In this document: positions 1 to 10,096 of the stretch, piece after piece | Numbering within the stretch: the first letter of the stretch is position 1 | Layout: every line of letters begins with the position of its first letter | Program-made: the position numbers and the translations under genes | NCBI GenBank assembly: GCA_950022655.1 | Contig: OX465584.1 | Span: 25,765,469 to 25,829,468 of the forward strand | DNA from: Alentia gelatinosa | Taxonomy: Eukaryota > Annelida > Polychaeta > Phyllodocida > Polynoidae | Length of the DNA stretch: 64,000 nt | Direction of reading: 5' to 3' | Notes under the pieces: model-generated | The model's input: only the letters and a program-made list of their open reading frames with translations | The model's database searches: none | What the model was told of the DNA's origin: nothing

Positions 1-205
1 GAGCAACAGAACAATGTAGCAAAACATCATTCTACTAATTTTCATCATATCGGCTCCCTGTCTCCAATAATGTAGCTTCCTGAAAACATTGAATTAAACA
101 AGTATCTATACTTAGATTAAAATTGCCACTAATCTGTAATACTTTACGTACAGTTTTGCCAATTAACGCATTTAATATGAGTAGTTGTTTAATTAAGATG
201 CTCAC

Positions 206-2108
206 TTCACTTATTGTGGGTGGCCTGGTTCGTTCGCCGCAGGCGCTTCCCTCTGGGGTCTCCTACATAGTTAAAGGATTCATACAATTAATTTTACGGG
301 TGATTATAGCTTTTCAACTGATGATTTTATAAAAACAGTTCTCAGGATGCAAGTTTGCCGACAATTGACAGAAATCACAAATTTCTGCATCTTGAAATAT
401 GATCATTAACAAAGCTAAGCAACAGCGTATAAACCTCCAGTCAGTACTTTGGCGACAGTTAAACGCGCCAAGGGCCGTTGACACTGCCGTCAGAGTTCCG
501 TTGAGTGCCAAAATTTTGTTTGTCGCCAGGGAGGGGGGATATTTTGTTGCTGTGTCGCCGATATCAATTTTTATACAGATCAATTCGCTGCTTATTTGGA
601 GAATAACTCACATTGTCACGCTGTTTCCTGGATCCAGCTGACTTCTTTGCCGGGACCGGCTCCTCATCTGAAGACTACAGATAATAAGAGATAACATTTG
701 ATCAATGTAAAGTTAATACAACTCAGTATGGCCAAATTTAGCATAACACCTCTAATCTATCAATTCAATGTAATCCTTGCTTTCAAGTCGTTGGCTACTA
801 ACTCATTGTTATTGATTATTATCTAATTTATTCTTATTCCATCGCCGCATCGGCCCTATTTTAAAATAATGTATATTTTCAATCAGTGGACTAAAAAGGT
901 TTATATTGTTGTGTACTAAAAACAAATCTTCCAAATTCATATCAAAACAACTGTAGCAAATAAGTTCATTTACCTGAAAAAAAAGACATTATCGGCTAAC
1001 ATGTGCAAAACAACATTCAATTTTTTAACAAGCAAGTTATAGTTTAACATACCTCGTCGTCCACGGCCAGAACTTGACACCGCCTCTTGGTGCACGACCT
1101 GGTCGGCCTCTGCATGCCCGAAGTGGTGGCCTGCTGATCCTCTGACTGTAAACCACAAATATGATAAGATGTTTGACCAAGTTATTGAATCATCGCTAGA
1201 TATTTAATTTCATTGGCTTAATATGTTTTATTCTATTGATTTCCCACGTATAGTAATGACATTTTCTGATACCAGACTATGCATTATAAATACTTAGAGA
1301 TTACTGTATGGCTTTATTAACATAATTAAGATGTTACATATTATTACTGAGAGTTTGTTTACAGACACTGATAAGACTATTTGTATTGATTTGCCATGAT
1401 TTAAGTACCTCACTATCTTTACCCTTGCTGAAGGGTTCAAGGAATTTACACCGTTCCAGGATCTGTTTATGCCTTGGAGTTGTCGCCCCCTCTTTTAAAA
1501 ATCCTCTGGTAGGAGGTCCTCAGCGACTTCATTCGCTGTTTAAGATTGAACACTGAATATTGATTGAAAGATTAAAAATCAGTAACCTTACACAATCTAT
1601 TCATGGTTTAATGTTAGCGTTTATCTGTATTTAGAAAATTAATTGGAAATTATTCAAGATTCAATTGTTCAAAATGCAATATTCATCATTTTCTTTCTTA
1701 GTTCATATTATATGGCATACTTAGGTGGCCAATCCATCAAGGCCCACCGATTGTCACGTGGTCGCCACGTGGTCGCCACGTGTTATATGGCGCCAATTGT
1801 AGGCCCAAAGACAGTGCTCCCGAAATTATAATGTTGATAGATCTGCAAATAAACCAGCCAATACCGTTAACCCAAACCATCGGCAGACAGTAGGCCCATC
1901 GCTCTATCGTCTGATAACCTTCAGCACCGGTCTATTTTGGTGTATTTTACTCACCAGACATGTCGACAATTCCCCCAATTTCTTCGAGGGCAGCCTCTCT
2001 GGCACGCGTTATCCTATGCATCGGGTGTGATTCATCATACAGTATGCTATTCTCCTCCTAGTTGAGGCAGAGGGTGCGCTCGACTTCTACGGCTTTCGTG
2101 CGGCCCAT
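206..2108 (-). pseudogene. MADF-domain gene, disrupted, 3' end outside window
   Basis: Five exons can be threaded on the minus strand with GT-AG sites and consistent phases: 1955-2108, 1409-1552, 1053-1145, 612-674 and 206-262, the last ending in a donor, so the gene runs off the left edge. Exons 1-2 encode a MADF domain (SANT/Myb-like DNA-binding fold): ILYDESHP and AALEEIG in exon 1, then KQRMKSLRTSYQR and, in another frame, HKQILERCKFLEPF in exon 2. Exons 3-5 encode a polar linker (AVDDE, SSDEEP, RTRPPTISE). MADF proteins are usually sequence-specific transcription regulators, often with a C-terminal BESS motif, which would lie outside the window. Two breaks are visible: TAG at 2058-2060 (codon 17), and one extra base near 1488-1493 that shifts the frame; without it exon phases agree throughout. 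It is either a pseudogene or affected by sequence errors. The domain call is firm, the gene model moderate. Confidence 0.55.
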
Positions 2109-2641
2109 TGTCAGCTTGTCTGTCGCTCTGTGGTGGCACGTGGCAAGTTCTTTGTCTCTATCTTTGCTGCATTACCGGTGTTATCTTATCAGTTTATCTA
2201 ATTATTATTTTTATAAATCAGTTCGGTAAGTCGAAGGTATAGTTAGATAAAAACTATTTTTATGAATCTATCCGTATCCTCTTGTGGTTATTAATTGATG
2301 TCCCAGATTGATTAACACTGTAAATGTTGAAGACTTCCGCATTCACTGCAGATTTCAGTACTTATGGTGCTGCCATCTGGTGGTTAAAATTGGCAATGAA
2401 ACACTGTCATAGTTTGATTCAGAAATTGACCGTTTCCTTGCTTAGCGCCAACAGCGAGTGTAGACCAAATGTTGTACACATAAGTTGATAGGTGATTGAC
2501 TTTGAAATATTCGAACACCGACAAAATGTTTATGTCAGGTGTAATATCTGGGTGTGCTGAGGTATTCTAATTTCATTGAAAGGCATTATAATGTATAGAT
2601 TGGATTATATTTGTATGGGAAATGTTATCTGTGCCGTGGGT

Positions 2642-3030
2642 GGGAATTGCATGTTAATATGAACTTCATGTTCATGGCGATAGAGCAATTTCTTTGTCAC
2701 TGATATCTAGCGATAACTTTTCTTTTACAAAAAATACACATTATTTAGGCAATTTCATTAACAACTATCCAGTAATTTTTTTTCATTATCATAGCTTACA
2801 TAGTAATACTTTATTATACCGTCTATCATACTGGAATTGTATGTTAATATTAATAGCATGTTCATGGCAATAGAGCAATTTGTTTGTCGCTGATATCTAG
2901 CGATAACATTTCATGAATGAAATAAACATGTTATTTCAGCAATTTCAAGAACAAGAATCTAGTGATTTTTTTAAGGAATTTTCATAGCTGACATATTTAT
3001 ACATTATTATACTGTCTGTCCTACTGGAAT
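2642..3030. repeat. Two diverged tandem copies of a ~190-bp unit
   Basis: Both copies start near GGAATTG.ATGTTAATAT, share GAGCAATTT and GATATCTAGCGATAAC, and end near TTATAC.GTCT. The first copy covers about 2642-2830 and the second about 2831-3022. No coding potential is seen. The palindromic GATATC core is retained in both. Confidence 0.6.
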
Positions 3031-3086
3031 TTCTACTATTTTTATGATTGAAAAAGGTACAGGAAATAAAGTCTCACAAGATCATT

Positions 3087-3092
3087 TTTATT
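3087..3092 (-). promoter_or_regulatory. Poly(A) signal of the 3.2-4.8 kb gene
   Basis: AATAAA on the minus strand, about 90 nt after the TAA of the unknown two-exon gene, at a normal distance for a 3'UTR end. Confidence 0.4.
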
Positions 3093-3179
3093 TCAATTTC
3101 AAATACTTTAATGTAAAAAAAAATGTCAAACATATTTAACCACAGCAAATACCCTTGGTCGGTTTGGCACAAAGACAGG

Positions 3180-4832
3180 TTACAATTGCCACTTATTTTC
3201 TAAGGCATCCAAGGCATTAGACAGGACCTCTCCTCCTAGATATCGACAAAAGTTGTTCCTGACATGGGGCAGCATGCCGTCCATGATATCAGCGATGGTA
3301 TCACACTGTTTTCTGTGGAAGGATTTTAGGTGATCGTCCTTAGTGGCAATCTGAGCCATCACAGTAGTGATGTCACCCATTCGATCGTTCATGAAGACAT
3401 TCCGCTGCTCCAGAGCACAAACAGTTCTCTCCTCGCGTTCTGTAGACTTTTTCCTGACTTGCTTCGGTTTTTTGGATGGAGGTGGAGTGATGTCATCGTC
3501 TTCTCTAATGTGTTCAGGAAGTTCAACCCCGAAATCCTTGACGATGTCGATCATTTCTTCCTGGACCGTCGGCTCAGATCTAACCACTGTTGCAGGCTTC
3601 TCAGCAACTTTTGCCTTGGTTGTTGGTCCTGTTACGAAGTCTCGCATATCCTTTGTTTTCGGTACACGCGGTGAGCGACGCACCTCTGTCGATGCGGCAA
3701 TTAGCTCGACCGTTGGTGTTTTGGGTGGACTTGTCAGGGATGTCGGGAAGGTCTTTGTTGTCTTTTTTGGTGTTCGTGGAGCGTCACTGGTTGCACTCTC
3801 CGTAGTTTGTAGAGTGAGCGCCAGAGTCTGATAAAAGATGAAGGTAAAAAAGATAATGTATTATGTAATTTTTGACGATATACAATTATCAACATATTAC
3901 ACAAAACACTACAAGGCTAGCCTATCCTTCTACCAAGGTTTTCCTTATGCTAGAGCTGATTCTGTTGAAATTTTAAACTATATTTATATCGATGTTTATT
4001 GATTATAAGTGATGTGTTGTAATATGTGCACCTGGTAGTATATATGAAACCTTATATATTACATGGTGTTTTTATTTTTTAAATCAAGTTATATTTCTTA
4101 ACGTACTTATTTTTTCATTTTGAAATGATCATAATGTGTTGAAATTAACAATACAAAACTATTAATATGATATACAGAATTCATTGTTAACAGGTATAGA
4201 ACAAATGATAATCTAATGAGAAAATATATATTAATGTTTATATTATTACTTACCGACTTTGCCGACTTGTAGTTAGATGTTGAAGATGTGTGCTTTATGT
4301 GTTGGTTCGCATGTGTTTCCCACAGACGACACATTTCTGCTTGCAATTTGCAGTCGTCCATTTCTCCAACGCTTTTCTCTGTAATTGTTGGTTCCACGGT
4401 TACAGTTTTCTCCAGGGTCTGGGATGGTTCGTCAGAAGGTTTATTCCCGGAAATATCATCTGGAAGTTCATCAACATCAGGCAAATCGGCAACTTCCACG
4501 TCCACGTCATCCTTTTCTGGTAGGCTTGGTAGTGGATTAAGGGCAGCGGCCTACTGGTTTTCGGTTAGTTTCACATCACGGACCACCGATAACGTCCCAT
4601 CGTCCGCTGCCGTCAACTCAAGGCAACAGATCAAACCTGGTCTCTCTACAACTCCAACGATGTCCTCCGCGGAATTTCCTGGAAGTTTTTCAGCCTCTTC
4701 TGAATCACCTATTCTCATCAATAGTTCTGCTGCATTCTGTACGGTTTCATCAGTAGCAATAGTTTCCTTTACTTTTGCGGCTCGCCTCCCACCCCTCCTT
4801 GAACCACGTGTAGATCCTTTTTTTCCTGGCAT
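3180..4832 (-). CDS. Two-exon gene of unknown function with one in-frame stop
   Basis: Exon 1 is 4254-4832 (ATG at 4832) and exon 2 is 3180-3827. The donor is GTAAGT, the acceptor is TTTTATCAG, and both junctions are phase 0, giving about 408 codons. One TAG at 4551-4553 interrupts exon 1; the frame continues unchanged on both sides. I do not recognise the protein. The N terminus is strongly basic and Gly-rich (KKGSTRGSRRGGRR). The middle is acidic and Ser/Thr/Pro-rich, and exon 2 starts with TP/SP-rich sequence followed by a basic patch (KKPKQVRKKS). The last 80 residues look helical and folded (MLPHVRNNFCRYLGG). This is the layout of a nuclear protein with a C-terminal interaction domain. 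The neighbouring MADF gene has the same orientation and is also broken, so both may be decayed copies or carry sequencing errors. Alternative: part of a DNA transposon accessory gene. Confidence 0.45.
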
Positions 4833-5640
4833 GATTTGAAATTAACAGCTGATTTCGCGGAATGGTGAATGTGTTGTTCGGATGCAGGCAAGTGTGGAAG
4901 TGAGCGACCCGTGACCCGCGAGATGAGAAGTTAACTGATAAGGCCACCAGGTGACCTAGATAATAATACCGCACCAAATAGTTCTACTGCTTACGGCGAG
5001 GAAGCAAAGACATGCTTTAACCACATGTAAATAAATATTTAAATAAACATGTAAATAAAAACACGGAATGGTTTGTTTTGTTGTTTTTTTTAAAGGGGAA
5101 AATGTTAAACAAGTAGCATAAATAAAATGTATATAATAGAACAATAGCGACTTGCTATCATTGTGCATCACCATGTAAATTGGCATTATACTTTGAGACT
5201 ACATTCTAAATGCTATGTAGATACCAATAAATAATATCGTTATATTAAACTATAAGACAAGACAAATTTTACTTATATGGGAATAGTAATGCTGGGCAAA
5301 AGATATATTTAATTAAATTATGTATAATGGACTGTGAGCTACGGCAGCGACAACTCCTGGGTAGCAACACATGTTATATACAAGATCATTTTTCACTTCA
5401 TTTAATTAAGCAATACAATAATAATAGTATTCAATACTATGGCGATGGAGCGATGTAGCGATGAAGCAAACATGTTGTAAAGTGTGTGCTATGTATATAT
5501 GGAAAATACACACTGCAACGCTCCGGTTTATTGTGCCGCAAAACAAGTTTCTGTAGGTTGCTCTAGCGGTGCAGTGTGAAAAATACCGGCCGGCCTGGAG
5601 ACAAAAATCAAATCAATCAGTATTCCTACCCGGGCTATTA
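4833..5640. other. AT-rich intergenic stretch, no gene seen
   Basis: Upstream of the unknown gene. There are short open frames only, with no recognisable protein. A short run of CGATG-type repeats lies near 5438-5465. Confidence 0.5.
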
Positions 5641-5649
5641 ACCCTTTAA

Positions 5650-5743
5650 GGGCGGATGATGCCTTAAAGCATCACCCAGCTGGGGGCGGATGATGCCTTA
5701 AGGCATCACCCGGCCGGGGGCGGATGATGCCTTAAGGCATCAT
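5650..5743. repeat. Tandem palindromic repeat, 3 units of ~34 bp
   Basis: Three copies begin GGGCGGATGATGCCTTAA. Each contains the perfect or near-perfect palindrome GATGCCTTAAGGCATC, so every unit can form a hairpin; the first copy has one mismatch (TTAAAG). Spacers differ (CAGCTGG, CGGCCGG). Confidence 0.8.
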
Positions 5744-6074
5744 TTGCTGGGTATTTATGAAATTATGTATTTTTGCTTTTGAAAAGGAAATATTTTATCA
5801 ATTAACTTGAAATTTGCACAGAATGTAGGTATAACTTCATATTTTAGAATTCTAAATAATCGAAATAGAAATATTAAGGATAACAAATTTTATCATGTGA
5901 TAAACCTTCGAACTTTGAGTTCAGAGATAAATGCCCCCGTCCCCTAGAACTGTACATAGTCACTAGTAGCCGTCCCCATGTGTATAGTTCTGCCATAGGC
6001 GGCCGTCCTTAAAGTGTTAACAAAGCCTGGCAGGTTCAAATATGCAAATTAGTTTGGATCGGGCTCACTATAAT

Positions 6075-6425
6075 TTGAGGCCTGGCAGCCAACCTCATTG
6101 GTGGAATAGGAACTTTGCTCTATCGTTGCCGGCAGGCGATGGGCGGCGAGCAACAGGGCAACCGGCCCTGGCCGGCGGGCGGGTTATGGAGACGTGGAGC
6201 ATGGCCAGGAGTTCACCCGGTGCCCGGCGGGGACAGCCGGGGAAAGCCGGGCGGACCCTGCCGAACGGGGTGTGCTATTCCACCAAGCAGATTTCTCCCG
6301 GCGGGAGATGGTCCCAGCCGGGAAATGCCGCCGGCCTCGCCCGGACACCAACAGGCGACCAGAAGGTGGCCGCAAGGTGCCCGGCCGGGGGAAACCCATT
6401 CCTGGTGGAATAGGCCTCTAAGATG
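6075..6425. repeat. GC-rich nested MITE with GGTGGAATAG ends
   Basis: A GC-rich island in AT-rich DNA. It is bounded by TTGGTGGAATAG near 6099 and GGTGGAATAGGCC near 6399-6415, with an inverted CTATTCCACCAAG at about 6278. The same terminal motif recurs near 34628-34755 and 36465-36595, so this is a dispersed family. Long open frames here on both strands are a by-product of high GC. Confidence 0.55.
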
Positions 6426-6781
6426 CATCTACAAAATAAGGTTAGGCCCAAACCCATGATACACAACTACTGAGTTACACCAACTTTCTAAACTATTTTA
6501 CCTCAAAGAACGTCGGAACCTCCACTTACTCCATTATTCCTACACCCTTTCGAGAATCCCAGGCTTAATAGATAATTGTAACTTGCATACCCATAGAAAT
6601 GATGGAATTTGACTCATTTACCACCAAGGACTAATTCGGTATACGCAAACTCAGCCTATATAAGAGCAATAAAAGCATGAAATAATTTGAAACCTGAGTA
6701 TACTAAAATTGGTGAAATAAAGGAGTACAAACTCAGAACTAAACTAGATTATCCAAACTGTTTGTATCCGACCTATTTCAC

Positions 6782-7017
6782 GATTGTGACTGCAACGGGG
6801 GCTCCCAGGAGTGTCTTGTTTATTTATTTATTTATTATTATTATTACTGTTATAATCATAAGTAGAATTATTATCTTCTGTTATTATTGACAGCATTGTT
6901 ATCTTACCTTAATCTCCTACTGGTCCCTACTTGCCAGAAATTTTTACTCTGATTGTGACTGCAACGGAGTGAAGACACTTACTCTTATACTACCAGCCTG
7001 ATTGTAATTGCAACGGG
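6782..7017 (+). repeat. Short dispersed direct repeats GATTGTGACTGCAACGG
   Basis: Three near-identical copies at about 6783, 6952 and 6998 (the last reads GATTGTAATTGCAACGG). No gene is associated. Confidence 0.5.
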
Positions 7018-7569
7018 CTCCTATCTATTATGACAAACCTGTAGTAGTGATCACTTATATTATTCTCCAAAAGATTTTCAACCCCCTGTACTAATTAATA
7101 GATAAGTCAACTGACTACTTGATCTTCTAATTAATTTAACTTAATTAACTAAGTATTTATACAACCATGCGTAGTGTCTGACTCTACTAATGAAAGCTTG
7201 TTTCGACTACTGAAATGGGCAAACTCTTGTATAACTGGATGCACTTATTGTGAAAGTAAACCGCGATATGACATTAGAAATTGAACATGATAAGCATCAC
7301 CCCATCCCATCACATCTCATCACATCGTGATTACAAATGACAAAGGTGACTATACTATTTTTATGTAAGGACTTACTGGTTGTTTACTACCTTTGTCAGT
7401 GGAACCACTTAGTGTTTGATATTTGTATCCAGGCCCGGATGGAAGAACGGCACTGATTGCTGAACCCAGTGTAATGATTTTTTATAAATTAAAAAAAAAA
7501 AATTGGGGTTTCATTTTTCTTTTTTTTGATAAAGTTTCATTTCACTTTTGATTATTACAATCCCTCTTC

Positions 7570-8722
7570 CAGGCAAAACAATGGGCATTAGTCAACAGTG
7601 ACATTCAACGAATATACAGTGAAACAACAATTGAATCAATTTTGCATATCAAATATAGTTGCAGGTTCCTTTTACCATAAAATGCTTCGACATGTGTGAC
7701 TTTCAATCTGTCATTGTAACACCTATTTCTACTGTAGATGGCTGCCAAAATTGTATAATGCCAAAAAGTCTTATCAACACCTGACTCAATAATAAAACAC
7801 CTAGCAGTGTCAAATAAGGTTTACCAGTGCTCTTCCGCTGTGCCATTTTGATGTGGTGAGTAGGGGGCAGACTTTTCATGTTTTATCTTTTGCTTTAGAA
7901 ATAGTTCTTTTACTTTTTTGTTTAAAAATTCAGTACCGTTGAGCAACCTGAAAAATCATCAACAAAATTCACGACATATCTATACCATCTTCTAGACAAT
8001 GGCTCGATCAGGCCATTTAGATCACTATGTACCAGTTTTAGAGGTTTACTTTTCATGTTATCAACAACATTTTGCAGTTTCAATAAATCCTCTGCATTGC
8101 AGCGTCCCATGGTTTTATGCCATGTTTCTGCTGATCATGCACCTGAGTTCTTCATTGAACATAGATAGTAAAGATGTCCTTCTTTCTGGATTGGAAAAGT
8201 CGTACCATCATTCACAATAAGCTCAGCAGAGTCATTTGAAAAGTTCAGCATAGCACCTTTAGATGTGGCCGCTTTGGTGTAAGCAGGAATATACAATGCA
8301 TCATCCAGACACACTCGGTGTACAGTGCTGTTTACATCACTGATATTGATAGAGGCTCGTCCTCTCCCCTTGACGATCCCGGTGGTCTTGGAACCGTCAG
8401 CCAGTTCTATGATGTGCTTCTGTGGGTCAAATGATGGGTCCATGGAACTGAAGTTTTTGTCAGTAACAATATGAGCTGTCGCTCCACAATCTACCATTGT
8501 GTAGATGTTATCACTCACAATATCACTATTCAACATATCAGTCCCAACTTTAAATACAAAGTTTTCATCATGTGAAACACTATTTTTCATCGCAATTTGT
8601 ATGGGGTTTCTTTTTGCAATAATCTTTATCATGAGATTTGTTTTTACAAAAATCACACCAACTAGCTTTCTTTTTCCTACATTCAGCTGCCTTGTGGCCT
8701 TTGTGTTTACAAAAAAAACCAT
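7570..8722 (-). pseudogene. Copia protease and integrase remnant
   Basis: From 8722 downward: a degenerate zinc knuckle, then the retropepsin active-site segment VDCGATAHIV (the usual D-S/T-G is read here as D-C-G), then the pre-integrase region ending CSMKNSGA. A frameshifted block at 7922-8110 has CNAEDLLKLQ and the first integrase Asp (LVHSDLNGLIEP, with FVDDFS). In a further frame near 7840-7870 is the YSPHQNGTAE segment, which carries the catalytic Glu of the D,D35E core. The region is thus recognisable but broken at least twice, and nothing convincing follows below about 7570. Confidence 0.75.
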
Positions 8723-8728
8723 ATAATT

Positions 8729-9409
8729 TCACTGGTTTTTTTTGTCAGACTCACCAACCTTCAACACTGAACTACTCATGGTAGGATGTGAATGTTCTTG
8801 AAAGTCTTTCAAAGCTTTCTTAAATTCGCTGACTCTATAGTTTTTTTCTCTTTGAGTTACATACACCTCAAATAGTTTGAATGATTCAGGAAGACCATGT
8901 AACAACATTGCTATAATTAGACCATCACTTAATGTTTCACCCGCTTCTTTGAGTGCTGTCCAGGCTTTCTCTGCCCTCAAAATATAATCAGTGGTGGACT
9001 CGCCATCTGCCATTTTTAACAATGTCAACAATGAATAAAGAGAAAGAATTCTCGGTTTACTAGAACCATGATAATGTTCTTCTAAGAGCCTCAGTGCTGC
9101 TCTTCCGTTTTCCTTCACTTCCCTCATGACTGTAGCCAAACTGGTGTCATCTAACACTTGGATTAGCTCTGCAAAGACATCTTTGTTTTTCTCACCTTCT
9201 TCCTCAGTCAGGTTACCCTCTTTGTACACAACTGAATGCAGCTTCTGCGGGCATAAATAGCCCATAAACTTAGTTTCCCATAGTTCATACTTATCGCCAT
9301 CGCCTTTAAAGCATAACCTGGGGGCCGTTTCACTAGTACAGATAAGTCTCATTGTTTCAAACAGTGGCACCACAGCGGCAGTGTGCATTCCATTAGAAGG
9401 TGCAACCAA
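8729..9409 (-). pseudogene. Copia gag polypeptide (UBN2-type)
   Basis: The reading frame encodes the capsid-like gag of Copia elements. Visible hallmarks are the N-terminal GDGDKYELWETKFMGYL segment, the central W..L...Y sequence, LSLYSLLTLLKMADGES, and the C-terminal LIIAMLLHGLPESF. This protein would package element RNA in cytoplasmic particles. The first 30 or so residues (HTAAVVPLFETMRL) are encoded by an inserted MITE rather than by gag, so the true start has been lost. The next block (protease) follows in another frame after the stop. Identification of the domain is confident; function is not expected. Confidence 0.8.
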
Positions 9410-9535
9410 GCGTGAACGGCACTCGGGAAAGGAGCTGCACCAACAGTGGCAGTGACAGTTTCACTAGTAAATAAGGTCTCGCTGTACCTGCCACAGTTGT
9501 GCCGCTGTTGGGGAGAGGGTTGACCCTCTCATTGG
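9320..9535 (+). repeat. MITE fragments with GGGGGCCGTTTCACTAGT end
   Basis: The terminal motif is at 9320-9337 and GTTTCACTAGT again at 9458-9468. Interior sequence is rich in CAACAGTGGCA-type motifs, and the 18-bp palindrome GAGAGGGTTGACCCTCTC lies at about 9513-9530. Related copies are at 16.0-16.2, 25.9-26.7 and 30.97-31.51 kb. The insertion truncated the Copia gag start. Confidence 0.6.
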
Positions 9536-9826
9536 GGTCTCAAAACAGTCTCACAACAGTCTTACAACAGTCTTGTATCAGCCTTACAAGTCTTGTTTCA
9601 GACTTACAACAGTCTTATATCAGTCCCATAACAGTCTTATGTACAACAGTCCTGTAAATAAATAAAAATTATGTATGTATATTGAGTGAGAGAGCGTGAT
9701 TTGACGTCAGTGGCCACAGACAGAGGCCAGCAGAGTGAGACCCTGTGCTCACTAAGTGCACTATGCCTTTAAATGTGAGCGGTAGTAGGCAACAGCGAGA
9801 GTTTTTTTTTGTTTTTGATTAATTTC

Positions 9827-9832
9827 TTTATT
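9827..9832 (-). promoter_or_regulatory. LINE poly(A) signal before the A-rich tail
   Basis: AATAAA on the minus strand, followed within about 15 nt by two A-runs (9802-9810 and 9812-9816) that end at the candidate target duplication. Confidence 0.6.
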
Positions 9833-10096
9833 GAGTCGATAATACATATATTTTACATTGTTATCACATGGAATCAATAGCTCAATAAAGTGGCAGGAGG
9901 CCTCAGCCTTATCATAAGGCTGGTATTCTTGGCCAAGCCATAAAATACAGTTCTTAGCTCGTTTATAATATGCTATAGTAATAACCAGAAAAAATAACTA
10001 AAAAACAGATCAGTCAGGAGTAGTCATAACGAGAAAATTATTTCGTAGTACAATTTATACAATGATTTTGTAATACTATTTTAGTATTACCAAAAA

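Larger units (their letters stand above)
7570..9409 (-). mobile_element. Decayed Ty1/copia LTR retrotransposon
   Basis: The minus strand encodes, in the expected Copia order, a gag of the UBN2 type, a zinc knuckle/protease block, and the integrase with its pre-integrase region. The reverse transcriptase and RNase H are not found, and no LTR is identified, so the copy is truncated after the integrase. Frameshifts and stops separate the blocks. The 5' edge is overwritten by a MITE beginning at about 9320. Confidence 0.8.

Noticed and set aside
3330..3831. Plus-strand ORFs of 114 and 154 codons
   Set aside because: They overlap exon 2 of the minus-strand gene, which has splice support and the expected composition.
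4107..4253. Coding extension beyond exon 1 of the unknown gene
   Set aside because: Sequence after the GTAAGT at 4253 becomes AT-rich and lysine/isoleucine-like; the phase-matched acceptor at 3828 is a better continuation.
4516..4554. 38-nt intron to remove the in-frame TAG in exon 1 of the unknown gene
   Set aside because: GT and AG are at plausible places, but the length is too small for an animal intron and would shift the frame.
6042..6459. Overlapping ORFs on both strands up to 123 codons
   Set aside because: A GC-rich MITE keeps all frames open; no protein family is recognisable.
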